Source: Pseudomonas sp. | GTDB taxonomy: Bacteria; Pseudomonadota; Gammaproteobacteria; Pseudomonadales; Pseudomonadaceae | Direction of reading: 5' to 3' | Assembly: GCA_030699825.1 (NCBI GenBank) | Contig: JAUYKV010000044.1 | Span: 1-64,000 of the forward strand | DNA: 64,000 nucleotides | Shown: piece after piece, positions 7,378 through 17,158 of the stretch | Numbering within the stretch: position 1 is the stretch's first letter | Layout of the letters: every line of letters begins with the position of its first letter | Program-made: the position numbers and the translations under genes | Notes under the pieces: model-generated | What the model was told of the DNA's origin: nothing | The model's database searches: none | What the model saw: only the letters and a program-made list of their open reading frames with translations

Positions 7378-8714
7378 GTTTGCGCCTTCGTCTGACGCTC
7401 ACACTCGGCTCTGCCTTCGTGCTGCTCTGGGCGCTGGCGGCGACCTGGATGCTGTTCGACGTGCGTAACCAGCTCATGCTGACACTCGACCAGCGCCTTG
7501 CTGCATCGGCCCGGATGGTCGCCGGCCTGCTGGTTCAGCTCCCGCAACCACAGCTCGGCGAAGGCGGCGTTACCCGCTTGAGCGCCGAGCAGCTGGGCAT
7601 CCAGAATGGTCTCGCCTGCCAGGTCAGCTCGTTGCGCGGCGAGGTTTTGGCGCGCAGCCACGCGGCGCCAGACAGCGTTCTCGATGCCCAACGCAGCGGT
7701 TTTCAAGATCAGCTGATCGGCGATAAGGCCTGGCGAACCTTCACCCTGATTCAGAACGGGATGCGCATCACCACGGCCGACCGCCTCGATGAACGCGATA
7801 CGCTGAAGCGCTCGGTGCTACTGGCCGCGGCGCTGCCGGTATTGGTCGCACTGCTGGGAAGCCTGATCGTGCTCTGGATCGGCATCGGTAACGGCCTATC
7901 GCCACTCAGGCGAATTCGCAATGCCCTCGCGCAACGTAGCGCCGACTCGGTCGAGCCGCTGCACATCGAGCGATTGCCAGCGGAACTGGCGCCGCTGCTC
8001 GAAGCGCAAAACCAGCTGTTCGCACGGATCGGGCAGATGCTCGAGCGCGAACGGCGACTGACCGATGACGCCGCACATGAATTACGCAGCCCGCTGACGG
8101 CAATCAAGACCCACCTGCAGGTCGCGGCCATGACCGAGGGTGACACCGCCAAGCGTGCCCTGGCCCAGGCGGAGATCGGCACCGATCGCCTGCATCGCAC
8201 GCTGGAACAGTTGCTCATGCTCGCGCGCGTGGAAGGCCGGGTTTCCTTCGATGACGGCCTGCGCTGCAGCGCGATCGAAGTGGCGCAACTGGCGATTACC
8301 GACGCCAGCCAGCAGGCCGGCCCGCCGGTCGAGTTGCACGCGACTGACAACGTGTCTCGCGGCGCTCTGGCGATGCCGCCTGTATTGGCCATCGCTGCCC
8401 TGCGCAACCTCCTGGATAACGCTCGTCGCCACACGCGCGGCGGCACGGTCGTTTGCCTGACTCTGGAGCAACTGGGCGAAAGCAAGGTCCGCTTTATCGT
8501 GCAGGATCAGGGGCCAGGCATTGCGCCCGAACTGATCGAGCGCTTCACCGAACGTTTCTGGCGCAGCAGCCAAGGCGAAGGCAGCGGGCTGGGACTGTCC
8601 ATCGTCAAGGCGATCGCAGAGCGCTGTGGCTGCGAGCTCAAGTTCGTGTCCCAGGATGATGGCCTGCGAGTCGAGTTCGTCGTCGGCTTGCAGCCTGGAG
8701 ATGTGGCGCAGTAA
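7374..8714 (+). CDS. Sensor histidine kinase partner of the dsb-linked regulator
   Basis: This 446-residue kinase has a short N-terminal cytoplasmic tip, a first membrane helix (about 8-28), a periplasmic loop of about 110 residues, a second helix (about 145-167), an LSPLRRI linker, the DHp helix with phosphorylated His235 in DDAAHELRSPLTAIKTHLQ, and an ATP domain with LRNLLDNARRHT (N box), VQDQGPGI (G1) and GEGSGLGLSIVK (G2). It is QseC/PmrB-like. The stimulus is unknown; the flanking genes suggest periplasmic redox or metal stress. Translation is coupled to the regulator through an ATGA overlap. Confidence 0.9.
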   Translation: MSLRLRLTLTLGSAFVLLWALAATWMLFDVRNQLMLTLDQRLAASARMVAGLLVQLPQPQLGEGGVTRLSAEQLGIQNGLACQVSSLRGEVLARSHAAPDSVLDAQRSGFQDQLIGDKAWRTFTLIQNGMRITTADRLDERDTLKRSVLLAAALPVLVALLGSLIVLWIGIGNGLSPLRRIRNALAQRSADSVEPLHIERLPAELAPLLEAQNQLFARIGQMLERERRLTDDAAHELRSPLTAIKTHLQVAAMTEGDTAKRALAQAEIGTDRLHRTLEQLLMLARVEGRVSFDDGLRCSAIEVAQLAITDASQQAGPPVELHATDNVSRGALAMPPVLAIAALRNLLDNARRHTRGGTVVCLTLEQLGESKVRFIVQDQGPGIAPELIERFTERFWRSSQGEGSGLGLSIVKAIAERCGCELKFVSQDDGLRVEFVVGLQPGDVAQ

Positions 8715-9103
8715 CCGGCCGAAAGCCTGAACGCCCAGCAATCTGGGTGACCGCCAGGCAACAAAACTATGGACTTCATATCGCATACGCTGTCACTGCA
8801 GAGTATGACCGTGACGGTTATGTCTGGGCCGGAGCAGACGGTAGCTATTTTGGACCTGGGTTGACCTTAAACACATGAAACGGAGCCCAACTGCTCGCTC
8901 TGAGCAATAGCGACGCATCTCCAGCGGTTGATGCCCCCGCAAACCACCGTTCAGTCAGGAGATAGATATTTGCGAGGTAATATTCTGCTGCATACGCAAT
9001 AGCGGATGTGCCAACTTTGGGCGGATCCAGGCGAAAAACTCCTGCCGCAAACGGGTCTTGGCTCTCCTTTCCATGAGAAAGATTACGGCGCTGCGTTTTT
9101 TGC
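8715..9103. other. Intergenic gap without a recognisable gene
   Basis: These 389 bases after the sensor kinase hold no ORF I can support and no clear terminator. The lower GC than the surrounding genes and the lack of structure suggest degraded sequence between the two-component operon and the copper chaperone. Confidence 0.5.
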
Positions 9104-9134
9104 TTGACCTTGCCACGATGGCAAGGTGGAAAGT
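9104..9134 (+). promoter_or_regulatory. CueR-type copper-responsive promoter
   Basis: A -35 element TTGACC (9104-9109) overlaps the perfect dyad ACCTTGCCA-N3-TGGCAAGGT (9107-9127), with a 19-base spacer to a weak -10 (GAAAGT, 9129-9134). The stretched spacer with an ACCTT...AAGGT dyad between the two elements is the hallmark of promoters activated by the MerR-family copper sensor CueR. It lies 37 bp upstream of the metallochaperone start. Confidence 0.85.
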
Positions 9135-9170
9135 CGAATCATCAAACACTACCCTTAGTAGGAGCGAGCG

Positions 9171-9428
9171 ATGACTACCTTCGAAGTAAAAGACATGACC
9201 TGTGGACACTGCATAAAAGCTATTACCCAGGCTGTACTGACCGTGGACCCAACCGCCAAGGTGCAGATAGACCTATCTTCTCACCGAGTCCAGATTGAGT
9301 CGGCAAGCGCCGAAACTGAACTCAGCCATGCAATTGTGAAAGCTGGATACTCCCCGATCGCGAAAACGGCCGAGCAAGGTTCTTCCGCACCGCTCAAGAC
9401 GACAAGTCGCCGTTGCTGCTGCCATTGA
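9171..9428 (+). CDS. copZ: Copper chaperone of the CopZ/HMA family
   Basis: The 85-residue protein is a single heavy-metal-associated (HMA) domain with the Cu(I)-binding MTCGHC motif at residues 9-14. A 20-residue tail ends in RRCCCH, three extra cysteines and a histidine that could add a second metal site; most CopZ proteins stop at about 65-70 residues. It should carry Cu(I) in the cytoplasm to efflux ATPases or regulators. A good ribosome site (AGGAGCG) precedes the ATG. It is monocistronic, under a CueR-type promoter and followed by a terminator at 9487-9512. No copper ATPase is adjacent. Confidence 0.9.
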   Translation: MTTFEVKDMTCGHCIKAITQAVLTVDPTAKVQIDLSSHRVQIESASAETELSHAIVKAGYSPIAKTAEQGSSAPLKTTSRRCCCH

Positions 9429-9486
9429 GTGCCACACAAGCTAAAGACAAGGTGCCACCCTTAAGTCTTAATGCGGCGAAGGCAAC

Positions 9487-9512
9487 AAAAAACCCGCGGA
9501 AGCGGGTTTTTT
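9487..9512. terminator. Bidirectional terminator between copZ and hipA
   Basis: A seven-pair GC stem (AACCCGC-GGAA-GCGGGTT) is flanked by A-runs and T-runs on both sides, so it can end copZ transcription on the plus strand and hipBA transcription from the minus strand. Confidence 0.85.
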
Positions 9513-9601
9513 CAAGACCATTCCAACATCCTGCCGGTAGACATCCAAGCCATGGTCGATCATCCGTAATCCTGAGCGCGTCCTGCACTCGGTTAATGCA
9601 C

Positions 9602-10798
9602 CTAGCCAAAGGTTTTCACAAATGGGCCTGCACAATGTTTGATTGCCGCGACCACATGCGGTGCCTGCTCGCCCAGTTCAGTTGAGCGAGCCAGCACCCG
9701 CTCAAGGGCGTGCAACTGCCCACGAATCACCTCTTCTGGCCGCACCACATCGCAGACTTGGGCGAAGTCCAGCAGCCCTTGCCGCGACGCAAACAACGAC
9801 TTGTTGCCAACAAGATCCAGTGCCAACACGTCCTCCGGAATATAGGCCGTGGTGTTGACGATATCGTAGGCCGGTGCGAGCCGCGCATCGCGCTGGGTAG
9901 GGTCGGAATACAGCAGGCCGAAGTTCTTCAGATGAGCGTCACCGTTACCGACGATGCAGCTCAAAGTCACTATGGCAAATAGCTGCGCTAGTGAGCTCTG
10001 CACCTGCTCGGCGGGGCAAAACAAGCGGATGGCCTTGGCAATAGCAGAATAGCTCTTGCTGTATTTCTGCTCCGCAGCCAACCCCATCAGCGCGGCCATG
10101 TCCTCGAAACCGATGGGGTTGAGCTGCCTATCCCGATCAAAGCGGCGCATAACAAAGAGCTTGGCGTTGGCGGAAAGGTAGAACACCGGTACGGCAATTC
10201 CCGCCTCCCTGGCCACGGACATGCAAAGGAACTCGTTGATCGCCAGCCCCGGAAACTCATCCCGGCCGCTTTTGATGATCAGGTCAGAAGTTTTCGAGGT
10301 GAAGCGCTGCGGCGCGGAATCCTGATGCTCTGGCACCAGTACCTTGGGCTGCACGCCCGATATACCCGCACGCAGGATGTAGCGATCCACCAGGTCGGCA
10401 AAAATATCTTCTGCGCCATCCCAGGCGAGGATTTCTTCCAGCTTTTCTCCGGGGAACTGCTGCCGCTGCAACAGCGCATCGACTTCCGGCGAGCTGACCG
10501 CCACCCTCCCGATAGGCGAACTGCTACCAGACAGTGCCAGCAGCAACATCGGGTCAACGTTCGCCACCTTGGCCAAGCGGTTGCGCAACTGCTCCAGGAC
10601 ATAGCCTTCCGGCAGGTTCATCTGGAAGATAGGGTGCAGTTCCCGGTGGCGGTATTCGTCCAAGCGCACAGGCATCAGCAAGCTGATCGCCGCCTGCGCC
10701 TTGGCGTCTTCACGGTAGCGGAACAGATAGTCCCCAGCGCTGGTAAGGATCTTCCCACTGTCACCCTGTGGCGTTGCAACCTGCAGCACAGCCGTCAT
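9602..10798 (-). CDS. hipA: HipA-type Ser/Thr kinase toxin
   Basis: The 398-residue protein is a HipA-family kinase. It has the Gly-rich loop (GISGVQPKVL), the ATP lysine (DLIIKSG), the catalytic loop (CIVGNGDAHLKNFGLLY) and the metal-binding LAPAYDIVNT. In E. coli HipA phosphorylates GltX, stops translation and promotes persistence; this divergent homologue may have a different substrate. The start overlaps the hipB stop (TGATG), so the pair is translationally coupled with antitoxin first, as in classic hipBA. Length and motifs look intact. The pair lies between copZ and an integrase remnant next to tRNA-Pro, which suggests it arrived on an island. Confidence 0.92.
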   Translation of the reverse strand: MTAVLQVATPQGDSGKILTSAGDYLFRYREDAKAQAAISLLMPVRLDEYRHRELHPIFQMNLPEGYVLEQLRNRLAKVANVDPMLLLALSGSSSPIGRVAVSSPEVDALLQRQQFPGEKLEEILAWDGAEDIFADLVDRYILRAGISGVQPKVLVPEHQDSAPQRFTSKTSDLIIKSGRDEFPGLAINEFLCMSVAREAGIAVPVFYLSANAKLFVMRRFDRDRQLNPIGFEDMAALMGLAAEQKYSKSYSAIAKAIRLFCPAEQVQSSLAQLFAIVTLSCIVGNGDAHLKNFGLLYSDPTQRDARLAPAYDIVNTTAYIPEDVLALDLVGNKSLFASRQGLLDFAQVCDVVRPEEVIRGQLHALERVLARSTELGEQAPHVVAAIKHCAGPFVKTFG

Positions 10799-11049
10799 CA
10801 GTCGAATACTCCGTGGATTTCGTCCAGCGTTGGCATGGCTGCCGGCACCACGTTGAGCTCACAGTCAAGGGCTGCCAGCACTCGCGCATAGGCCACCATC
10901 CCCACCGAGAGATCGCCCTTCTCGATGGCTATAACCTTTTGCCGAGTAATGCCGGCAAGGGAGGCAAGCGCGGCCTGAGTAAGCCCGCGATTCAGGCGGC
11001 GCTGCCGAAGCTGTTCGCCAAGTCGCCGCGTGATGAGGGAGTAGTCCAT
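10798..11049 (-). CDS. hipB: HipB-type antitoxin/autorepressor
   Basis: From the ATG at 11049 the protein has 83 residues. It consists of one XRE-type helix-turn-helix (LGEQLRQRRLNRGLTQAALASLAGITRQKVIAIEKG) plus a short C-terminal segment. An upstream in-frame ATG at 11067 would add six residues but falls in the presumed promoter/operator. HipB neutralises HipA and represses the operon by binding the palindromes just upstream. Confidence 0.88.
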   Translation of the reverse strand: MDYSLITRRLGEQLRQRRLNRGLTQAALASLAGITRQKVIAIEKGDLSVGMVAYARVLAALDCELNVVPAAMPTLDEIHGVFD

Positions 11050-11054
11050 GTTCT

Positions 11055-11090
11055 GTATACACGACAAGTTATATGAAATGTAACGTATAC
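11055..11090 (-). promoter_or_regulatory. Candidate hipBA operator pair
   Basis: Two copies of the palindrome GTATAC (11055-11060 and 11085-11090) lie exactly 30 bp apart, about three helical turns, directly upstream of hipB. Paired palindromes at helical spacing suit a dimeric autorepressor such as HipB. Confidence 0.5.
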
Positions 11091-11129
11091 CGAACCAAGC
11101 AAAAAATCAAAGCGAATTGCCTACTCAAG

Positions 11130-11522
11130 GCCGAGAATCAACGCAATATGGGTATTCCCTTATGGAAAGTCCGAGCGAGATGGTAGGGCGAATCCAGTTC
11201 ATCGGATGCGGATGCGGATGCGGCATGGAAGAAAGCCAGAGTGCGAGCGGCAAAGAGATTTCAGGAGCAGTTTCTGCGCCCAGCTCCAGCCGGCTTCGCC
11301 TCGATACGTGCCCACGATCTGAAGCACACCTTCGGTCGAAGACTCCGGGCAGCTGGGGTGACAGAGGAAGACAGGAAGGCTCTTCTAGGCCACAAGAACG
11401 GCAGCATCACCAGTCACTATTCGGCCGCGGAACTGGGCAAGCTGATTGATGAAGCCAAGAAGATTTCGGCTACCGACTCTCGAGGCCCGGCGCTGACAAT
11501 ACTGAGGAGAATGGCAGGATGA
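11130..11522 (+). pseudogene. Decayed tyrosine integrase, C-terminal part
   Basis: The intact part (from about 11241) encodes the catalytic end of a tyrosine recombinase: the HDLKHTFGRRLRAAG box with His and Arg, LLGHKNGSITSHYSAAELGKLI with the second His and the nucleophilic Tyr. Further upstream, residues like VFPYGKSE...PVHRM can be read only with a frameshift and an in-frame stop, and a GATGCG hexamer is repeated three times at the break. The N-terminal two thirds are missing. It lies 74 bp from the 3' end of tRNA-Pro, a usual integration site, so it marks a degraded genomic island that probably also brought hipBA. Confidence 0.8.
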
Positions 11523-11548
11523 AAAAAGTCCCGCAAAAGTCCCTGACA

Positions 11549-11579
11549 CAAAAAAGCCCGATTCTTGAGAAACCGGGCT
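11549..11579 (-). terminator. Terminator of tRNA-Pro
   Basis: On the minus strand a stem AGCCCG...CGGGCT with a 12-base loop is followed by six T. It lies 17 bp past the end of tRNA-Pro in its direction of transcription. Confidence 0.75.
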
Positions 11580-11595
11580 AAGTCATTGAAAAATA

Positions 11596-11672
11596 TGGTC
11601 GGGACGGAGTGATTCGAACACTCGACCCCTAGCACCCCATGCTAGTGCGCTACCGGACTGCGCTACGCCCCG
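11596..11672 (-). tRNA. tRNA-Pro(GGG)
   Basis: The 77-base gene folds as a cloverleaf: acceptor stem CGGGGCG/CGTCCCG with discriminator A, D-arm GCGCAGTCCGGTAGCGC, anticodon stem CTAGC/GCTAG with loop ATGGGGT (anticodon GGG), T-arm with GTTCGAATC, and an encoded CCA. It is the last gene after the thrS-ihfA-merR block. Confidence 0.96.
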
Positions 11673-11762
11673 ACTAGGCGTGAAACTGTTTTCGTACCTC
11701 GGAAAACGTTGCGAACTATACAATAAGCTTCTGAAATATGGAAACTTTTTTGAATGAGCAGG

Positions 11763-12119
11763 CTATTTTTTGAGCACATGCAGGACATCTTCCAGCTCGG
11801 CAATCGTCTGCCTCATGAGCTGCTTGTACTGGGTGGTGTCATCTTTGGCCTCGTCGCCGGAAAGACGCTGGCGAGCCCCGCCGATGGTAAAGCCTTGCTC
11901 ATATAACAGTGCGCGAATCTGACGAATCATCAACACATCCTGGCGTTGATAGTATCGCCGGTTGCCACGACGCTTGACCGGGTTGAGCTGGGGGAACTCC
12001 TGCTCCCAATACCGCAATACATGCGGTTTGACTGCACAGAGTTCGCTTACCTCGCCGATCGTGAAATACCGTTTGCCGGGTATGGCGGGTAATTCGTCGT
12101 TATGACTTGGTTCCAGCAT
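11763..12119 (-). CDS. MerR-family transcriptional regulator next to ihfA
   Basis: The start [11 protein letters not shown] at 12119 gives 118 residues and overlaps ihfA by 20 bp. Residues about 17-85 form the winged helix-turn-helix of the MerR superfamily ([45 protein letters not shown]), followed by a short dimerisation helix without metal-binding cysteines. This small MerR protein is conserved after ihfA in pseudomonads and many proteobacteria; its target is not known to me. It is the last gene of the thrS-pheST-ihfA run. Confidence 0.9.
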   Translation of the reverse strand: MLEPSHNDELPAIPGKRYFTIGEVSELCAVKPHVLRYWEQEFPQLNPVKRRGNRRYYQRQDVLMIRQIRALLYEQGFTIGGARQRLSGDEAKDDTTQYKQLMRQTIAELEDVLHVLKK

Positions 12120-12402
12120 ACGCTTCAACCCTGGCTTTAAGTTTCTGGCCTGGACGGAAAGTCACTACACGGCGCGCCGTGATGGGGATTTCCTCTCCCG
12201 TTTTTGGATTACGACCGGGGCGCTGACGCTTATCGCGCAGATCGAAGTTGCCGAACCCCGAGAGCTTGACCTGCTCGTTGAGTTCCAGCGCCTGGCGGAT
12301 CTCTTCGAAGAACAGTTCCACCAACTCCTTGGCTTCCCGTTTATTCAGGCCCAGCTCTTCATACAGACGTTCCGCCATTTCAGCTTTCGTCAGAGCCCCC
12401 AT
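12100..12402 (-). CDS. ihfA: Integration host factor alpha subunit
   Basis: The 100-residue protein matches IhfA throughout, including the beta-arm [27 protein letters not shown] whose proline intercalates and bends DNA. IHF (with IhfB) bends specific sites for recombination, transcription and phage processes; it may assist the recombinases of the neighbouring prophage. It starts 3 bp after pheT, the standard gammaproteobacterial arrangement. Confidence 0.97.
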   Translation of the reverse strand: MGALTKAEMAERLYEELGLNKREAKELVELFFEEIRQALELNEQVKLSGFGNFDLRDKRQRPGRNPKTGEEIPITARRVVTFRPGQKLKARVEAYAGTKS

Positions 12403-12405
12403 ACG

Positions 12406-14784
12406 CTACTTCCTTAACGTGGCGTTAAACCTTTGTTCCAGGGCGGTGAGGACATCATGTGCCGCAGTACTCACCTCATCGTCATTAAGAGTGCGCGATG
12501 GATGCTGCCAGGTCAAGCCAACGGCAAGACTTTTTCTATGCGGATCAATACCTTTACCGAGATACACGTCAAATAGCTTGAGGTCAGTCAACCACTCGCC
12601 CGCGGCGTCACGGATAACCGCGAGCAATGTCGCCGCTGGCACGTCACGATCCACCAGCAGAGCCAAGTCGCGGCGCACCTCGGGGAAGCGCGACAGTTCG
12701 CGGAACTTCGGCATGCGGCCCCGAGTGATTTCCGCCAATAACAACTCGAACAGATACACCGGCTGATCGAAGCCGAGCGACTTGCCCAGCTCCGGGTGCA
12801 TGGCACCCAAGAAGCCGACCAAACGACCATCACGCTCGATCTGCGCAGTTTGCCCAGGGTGCAAAGCCGGATGCTCGGCGGCAACGAAATTGAACTCGTC
12901 GCCCGCCCCAGCACTGGCCAGCAGCGCCTCGACGTCGGCCTTCACATCGTAGAAGTCGACAGTGTCGCGGCCATGCGCCCAGTTTTCCGACAGTCGACTA
13001 CCGCATATCACCCCGGCGAGCATCGGCTCCTGCTTCAGCCCTTCCAGCTGACCAACGAAGCGCAGGCCGCTTTCAAACAGACGCACACGCGACTGCTGAC
13101 GATTGAGGTTGTGCTCCAGCGCCTTGACCAGACCCGGCCATAGCGATGAGCGCATGGCGGCCATATCAGCCGATATCGGATTGGCCAGCATCAGCGGCTC
13201 AACGCCTGGGTGGAATAGTTCGAACAGCTTGGGATCGATAAAGCTGTAGGTAATCGCCTCCTGGTAACCGCGCGCCACCAGCAGACGACGCAGTGCCGGC
13301 AACTCGACAGCGGCCTCTGCTTTGGGCTGCGGCGCCAGCCGCGCTTGCGGGTAACGCACCGGCAGGCGGTTGTAGCCGTACAGGCGCGCCAGCTCTTCAA
13401 TCAGATCGACTTCGATGCTGATATCGAAGCGGTGACTGGGAACTGTCACTTGCCACTGCCCTTCACCGTCAGCACTGATACCCAACCCCAACGCTGCCAG
13501 CAAACGGACGACCTCTGCATCGTCCATTTTCAACCCGAGCATTTGCTCGATGCGCTCGGCGCGCAGGGTCACAGGGGCGATGCTCGGCAGCTGCTGCTGA
13601 TCAACCACCTCGATGATCGGGCCAGCCTCACCGCCGACGATCTCCAGCAACAAGCCAGTGGCCCGCTCCATGGCCTCACGCGCGAGCTGCCAGTCCACGC
13701 CACGCTCGAAGCGGTGCGAGGAGTCGGTGTGCAGGCCATAGGAACGCGCCTTGCCAGCAATGGCGATGGTGTCGAAGAAGGCGCTCTCGAGAAACAGGTC
13801 GCAGGTCTTGTCACTTACGCCGCTGTGCTCACCACCCATCACGCCGGCGATTGCCAGCGCCCGCTGATGATCGGCGATCACCAGGGTGTCGGCACGCAGA
13901 CTGACTTCCTGACCGTCGAGCAGTACCAGCTTCTCGCCCTCCTCGGCCATGCGTACACGGATGCCGCCATTGATCTCGGCGAGGTCGAAGGCATGCATCG
14001 GCTGCCCCAGCTCGAGCATCACATAGTTGGTGATATCCACTGCGGCATCGATGCTGCGCACATCGGCGCGGCGCAGGCGCTCGGCCATCCACAACGGCGT
14101 CGGCCGGGACAAATCGACGTTGCGCACCACTCGACCGAGATAGCGCGGACAAGCCTGGGGCGCCAACACTTCGACCGGGCGCACTTCATCATGGCTCGGC
14201 GCAACCGCCGCAATCTGCGCACGGGTCACCGACGCGTCGTACAAGGCGCCGACTTCACGAGCCAGGCCGGCCAGGGACAGGCAGTCGCCGCGGTTCGGCG
14301 TCAGGTCGACTTCGATGCTGGCATCATCCAGATCGAGATAAGCCCGGATATCCTGGCCCACCTGCGCATCGGCAGGCAGCTCCATCAGGCCGTCGTTCTC
14401 TTCGCTGATCTGCAGCTCGGAGGCCGAGCAGAGCATGCCGTTGGACTCGACGCCACGCAGCTTGGCTTTCTTGATCTTGAAGTCGCCCGGCAACTCGGCG
14501 CCGATCATGGCGAAGGGAATCTTCAGGCCGGGGCGCACATTCGGCGCGCCGCACACCACCTGGAAAGTCTCTGCGCCATTGCTGACCTGACACACCCGCA
14601 GCTTGTCAGCGTCAGGGTGTTGCTCGGTACTCAGCACCTCTCCGACTACAACCCCACTGAAAATTCCGGCGGCCGGGGTGACGCTGTCGACCTCAAGGCC
14701 CGCCATCGAAAGGCGCGCGACCAATTCGTCACGGGAGACCGGCGGGTTTACCCAGCCACGCAGCCACTTTTCACTGAATTTCAT
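12406..14784 (-). CDS. pheT: Phenylalanyl-tRNA synthetase beta subunit
   Basis: The 792-residue protein has the complete PheT domain order: N-terminal tRNA-binding (EMAP-like) domain (about 40-150), B3/B4 editing domain, B5 domain, catalytic-like core, and C-terminal FDX-ACB domain (FRELSRFPEVRRDLALLVDRDVPAATL) that binds the tRNA anticodon region. With PheS it forms the alpha2-beta2 enzyme that charges tRNA-Phe. It lies 40 bp after pheS in the same operon. Confidence 0.97.
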   Translation of the reverse strand: MKFSEKWLRGWVNPPVSRDELVARLSMAGLEVDSVTPAAGIFSGVVVGEVLSTEQHPDADKLRVCQVSNGAETFQVVCGAPNVRPGLKIPFAMIGAELPGDFKIKKAKLRGVESNGMLCSASELQISEENDGLMELPADAQVGQDIRAYLDLDDASIEVDLTPNRGDCLSLAGLAREVGALYDASVTRAQIAAVAPSHDEVRPVEVLAPQACPRYLGRVVRNVDLSRPTPLWMAERLRRADVRSIDAAVDITNYVMLELGQPMHAFDLAEINGGIRVRMAEEGEKLVLLDGQEVSLRADTLVIADHQRALAIAGVMGGEHSGVSDKTCDLFLESAFFDTIAIAGKARSYGLHTDSSHRFERGVDWQLAREAMERATGLLLEIVGGEAGPIIEVVDQQQLPSIAPVTLRAERIEQMLGLKMDDAEVVRLLAALGLGISADGEGQWQVTVPSHRFDISIEVDLIEELARLYGYNRLPVRYPQARLAPQPKAEAAVELPALRRLLVARGYQEAITYSFIDPKLFELFHPGVEPLMLANPISADMAAMRSSLWPGLVKALEHNLNRQQSRVRLFESGLRFVGQLEGLKQEPMLAGVICGSRLSENWAHGRDTVDFYDVKADVEALLASAGAGDEFNFVAAEHPALHPGQTAQIERDGRLVGFLGAMHPELGKSLGFDQPVYLFELLLAEITRGRMPKFRELSRFPEVRRDLALLVDRDVPAATLLAVIRDAAGEWLTDLKLFDVYLGKGIDPHRKSLAVGLTWQHPSRTLNDDEVSTAAHDVLTALEQRFNATLRK

Positions 14785-14824
14785 TCCTGCTCTCCTAAAA
14801 CTGATCGGTTACGGACGTGCGGCT

Positions 14825-15841
<1,017 letters not shown>

Positions 15842-15861
15842 TTACAGACTCCAGATACGAA

Positions 15862-15891
15862 ATAGGGGAAGAGCTCAGGCTCTTCCCCTAT
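15862..15891 (-). terminator. Strong hairpin between rplT and pheS (terminator or attenuator)
   Basis: A perfect 13-pair stem (ATAGGGGAAGAGC and its complement) with a 4-base loop sits 21 bp upstream of pheS and is followed on the minus strand by TTTCG. It could end most rplT transcripts or attenuate pheST. The T-run is short, so its strength is uncertain. A second hairpin (CACCGGG...CCCGGTG) lies at about 15942-15960. Confidence 0.55.
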
Positions 15892-15971
15892 CGGTGACGT
15901 TTCGAACGTGCCCAAGCGTAGTAGGCCTTGGTCCGTTCGTGCACCGGGCGAACCCGGTGATTGTCGGGGAC

Positions 15972-16328
15972 TTAAGCCAGAGTGGCTTTCGCTTTCTCGA
16001 CAATCGCAGCAAACGCCGCTTTTTCGTTCACTGCCAGATCAGCCAAAACCTTACGGTCGATCTCGATGGACGCTTTTTTCAGGCCGGCAATGAAACGGCT
16101 GTAGGACAGACCGTTAACACGAGCACCAGCGTTGATACGAGCGATCCACAGGGCGCGGAACTGACGCTTCCTCTGGCGGCGGTCGCGATAGGCGTATTGG
16201 CCTGCCTTGATCACTGCCTGTTTGGCGACGCGGAATACGCGCGAACGCGCACCGTAGTAGCCTTTAGCGAGTTTCAGAATCTTTTTGTGACGCTTGCGAG
16301 CGATAACGCCGCGCTTAACACGAGCCAT
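15972..16328 (-). CDS. rplT: 50S ribosomal protein L20
   Basis: This 118-residue basic protein matches L20 over its whole length ([20 protein letters not shown]...). L20 is an early assembly protein of the large subunit. In E. coli it also represses the rpmI-rplT mRNA. It follows rpmI by 25 bp. Confidence 0.97.
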   Translation of the reverse strand: MARVKRGVIARKRHKKILKLAKGYYGARSRVFRVAKQAVIKAGQYAYRDRRQRKRQFRALWIARINAGARVNGLSYSRFIAGLKKASIEIDRKVLADLAVNEKAAFAAIVEKAKATLA

Positions 16329-16353
16329 GAGTAATTTCCTCTATCTTGACCGA

Positions 16354-16548
16354 TTAACGAACGCGCAGCATGCGCGCCACTTTTGCCACGTCGGACGGAT
16401 GCACCATGGTGCTACCGCGAAGTTGACGCTTACGCTTAGTGGACATCTTGGTCAGGATGTGGCTCTTGAAAGCGTGCTTGTGCTTGAAGCCATTAGCGGT
16501 TTTAAGAAAACGCTTGGCTGCACCACTCTTGGTTTTCATCTTTGGCAT
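16354..16548 (-). CDS. rpmI: 50S ribosomal protein L35
   Basis: The 64-residue protein starting [14 protein letters not shown] at 16548 is L35; a longer in-frame reading to 16587 would add 13 residues not found in the family. It lies between infC and rplT, the universal order. Confidence 0.96.
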   Translation of the reverse strand: MPKMKTKSGAAKRFLKTANGFKHKHAFKSHILTKMSTKRKRQLRGSTMVHPSDVAKVARMLRVR

Positions 16549-16607
16549 GTTCGGTACTCCGCATTCAGTTGATAAACATAACCGCAAGGCCTGCCGTGCC
16601 CTGGTGG

Positions 16608-17156
16608 TTACTTCTTCTTTTTGGGGGCGATGACCATTATCAGCTGGCGTCCTTCCATCTTTGGATGCTGTTCAACCGAGCCATATTCAAGCAGGTCAGC
16701 TTCAACCCGCTTCAACAGCTCCATTCCCAGCTCCTGATGCGCCATCTCACGGCCACGGAATCGCAAGGATACCTTGGCCCTGTCCCCTTCACTCAGGAAA
16801 CGTACCAGGTTGCGCAGTTTTACCTGGTAATCCCCTTCCTCCGTCCCTGGACGAAACTTGATTTCTTTAACCTGGACTTGCTTCTGGTTTTTCTTCGCAG
16901 CAGCGATCTGCTTCTTCTTTTCGAAGATCGACTTGCCGTAGTCCATGACTCGGCAAACCGGAGGGATCGCATCAGCAGAAATTTCCACCAGATCCAGCTT
17001 GGATTCTTCTGCGATTCTAAGCGCTTCATCAATCGAGACGATGCCAATTTGCTCGCCTTCAGCGCCAATTAACCGAACCTCGCGTGCCGAGATATTCTCG
17101 TTGATCGGGGCTTTCGGGGCAGCTCGTTTATCTTGTCTCATTTCACGCTTAATAAT
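16608..17156 (-). CDS. infC: Translation initiation factor IF-3 with ATT start
   Basis: The protein matches IF-3 from PINENI to the PKKKK end. The first ATG (17141) has no ribosome site, whereas an in-frame ATT at 17156 lies 5 bases after GGAG, at the end of thrS; a second ATT follows at 17153. E. coli infC also uses AUU, which lets IF-3 limit its own synthesis by rejecting non-canonical starts. With ATT at 17156 the product is 182 residues. The start lies 2 bases after the thrS stop, so the genes are probably coupled. Confidence 0.93.
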   Translation of the reverse strand: MIKREMRQDKRAAPKAPINENISAREVRLIGAEGEQIGIVSIDEALRIAEESKLDLVEISADAIPPVCRVMDYGKSIFEKKKQIAAAKKNQKQVQVKEIKFRPGTEEGDYQVKLRNLVRFLSEGDRAKVSLRFRGREMAHQELGMELLKRVEADLLEYGSVEQHPKMEGRQLIMVIAPKKKK

Positions 17157-17158
17157 GA

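Noticed and set aside
8955..9209. Minus-strand reading frame upstream of copZ
   Set aside because: It runs through the CueR-type promoter and the copZ start and resembles no known protein.
11596..11672. Active attachment site of an intact element at tRNA-Pro
   Set aside because: Only an inactive integrase fragment is present and I see no second copy of the tRNA 3' end in the host segment.
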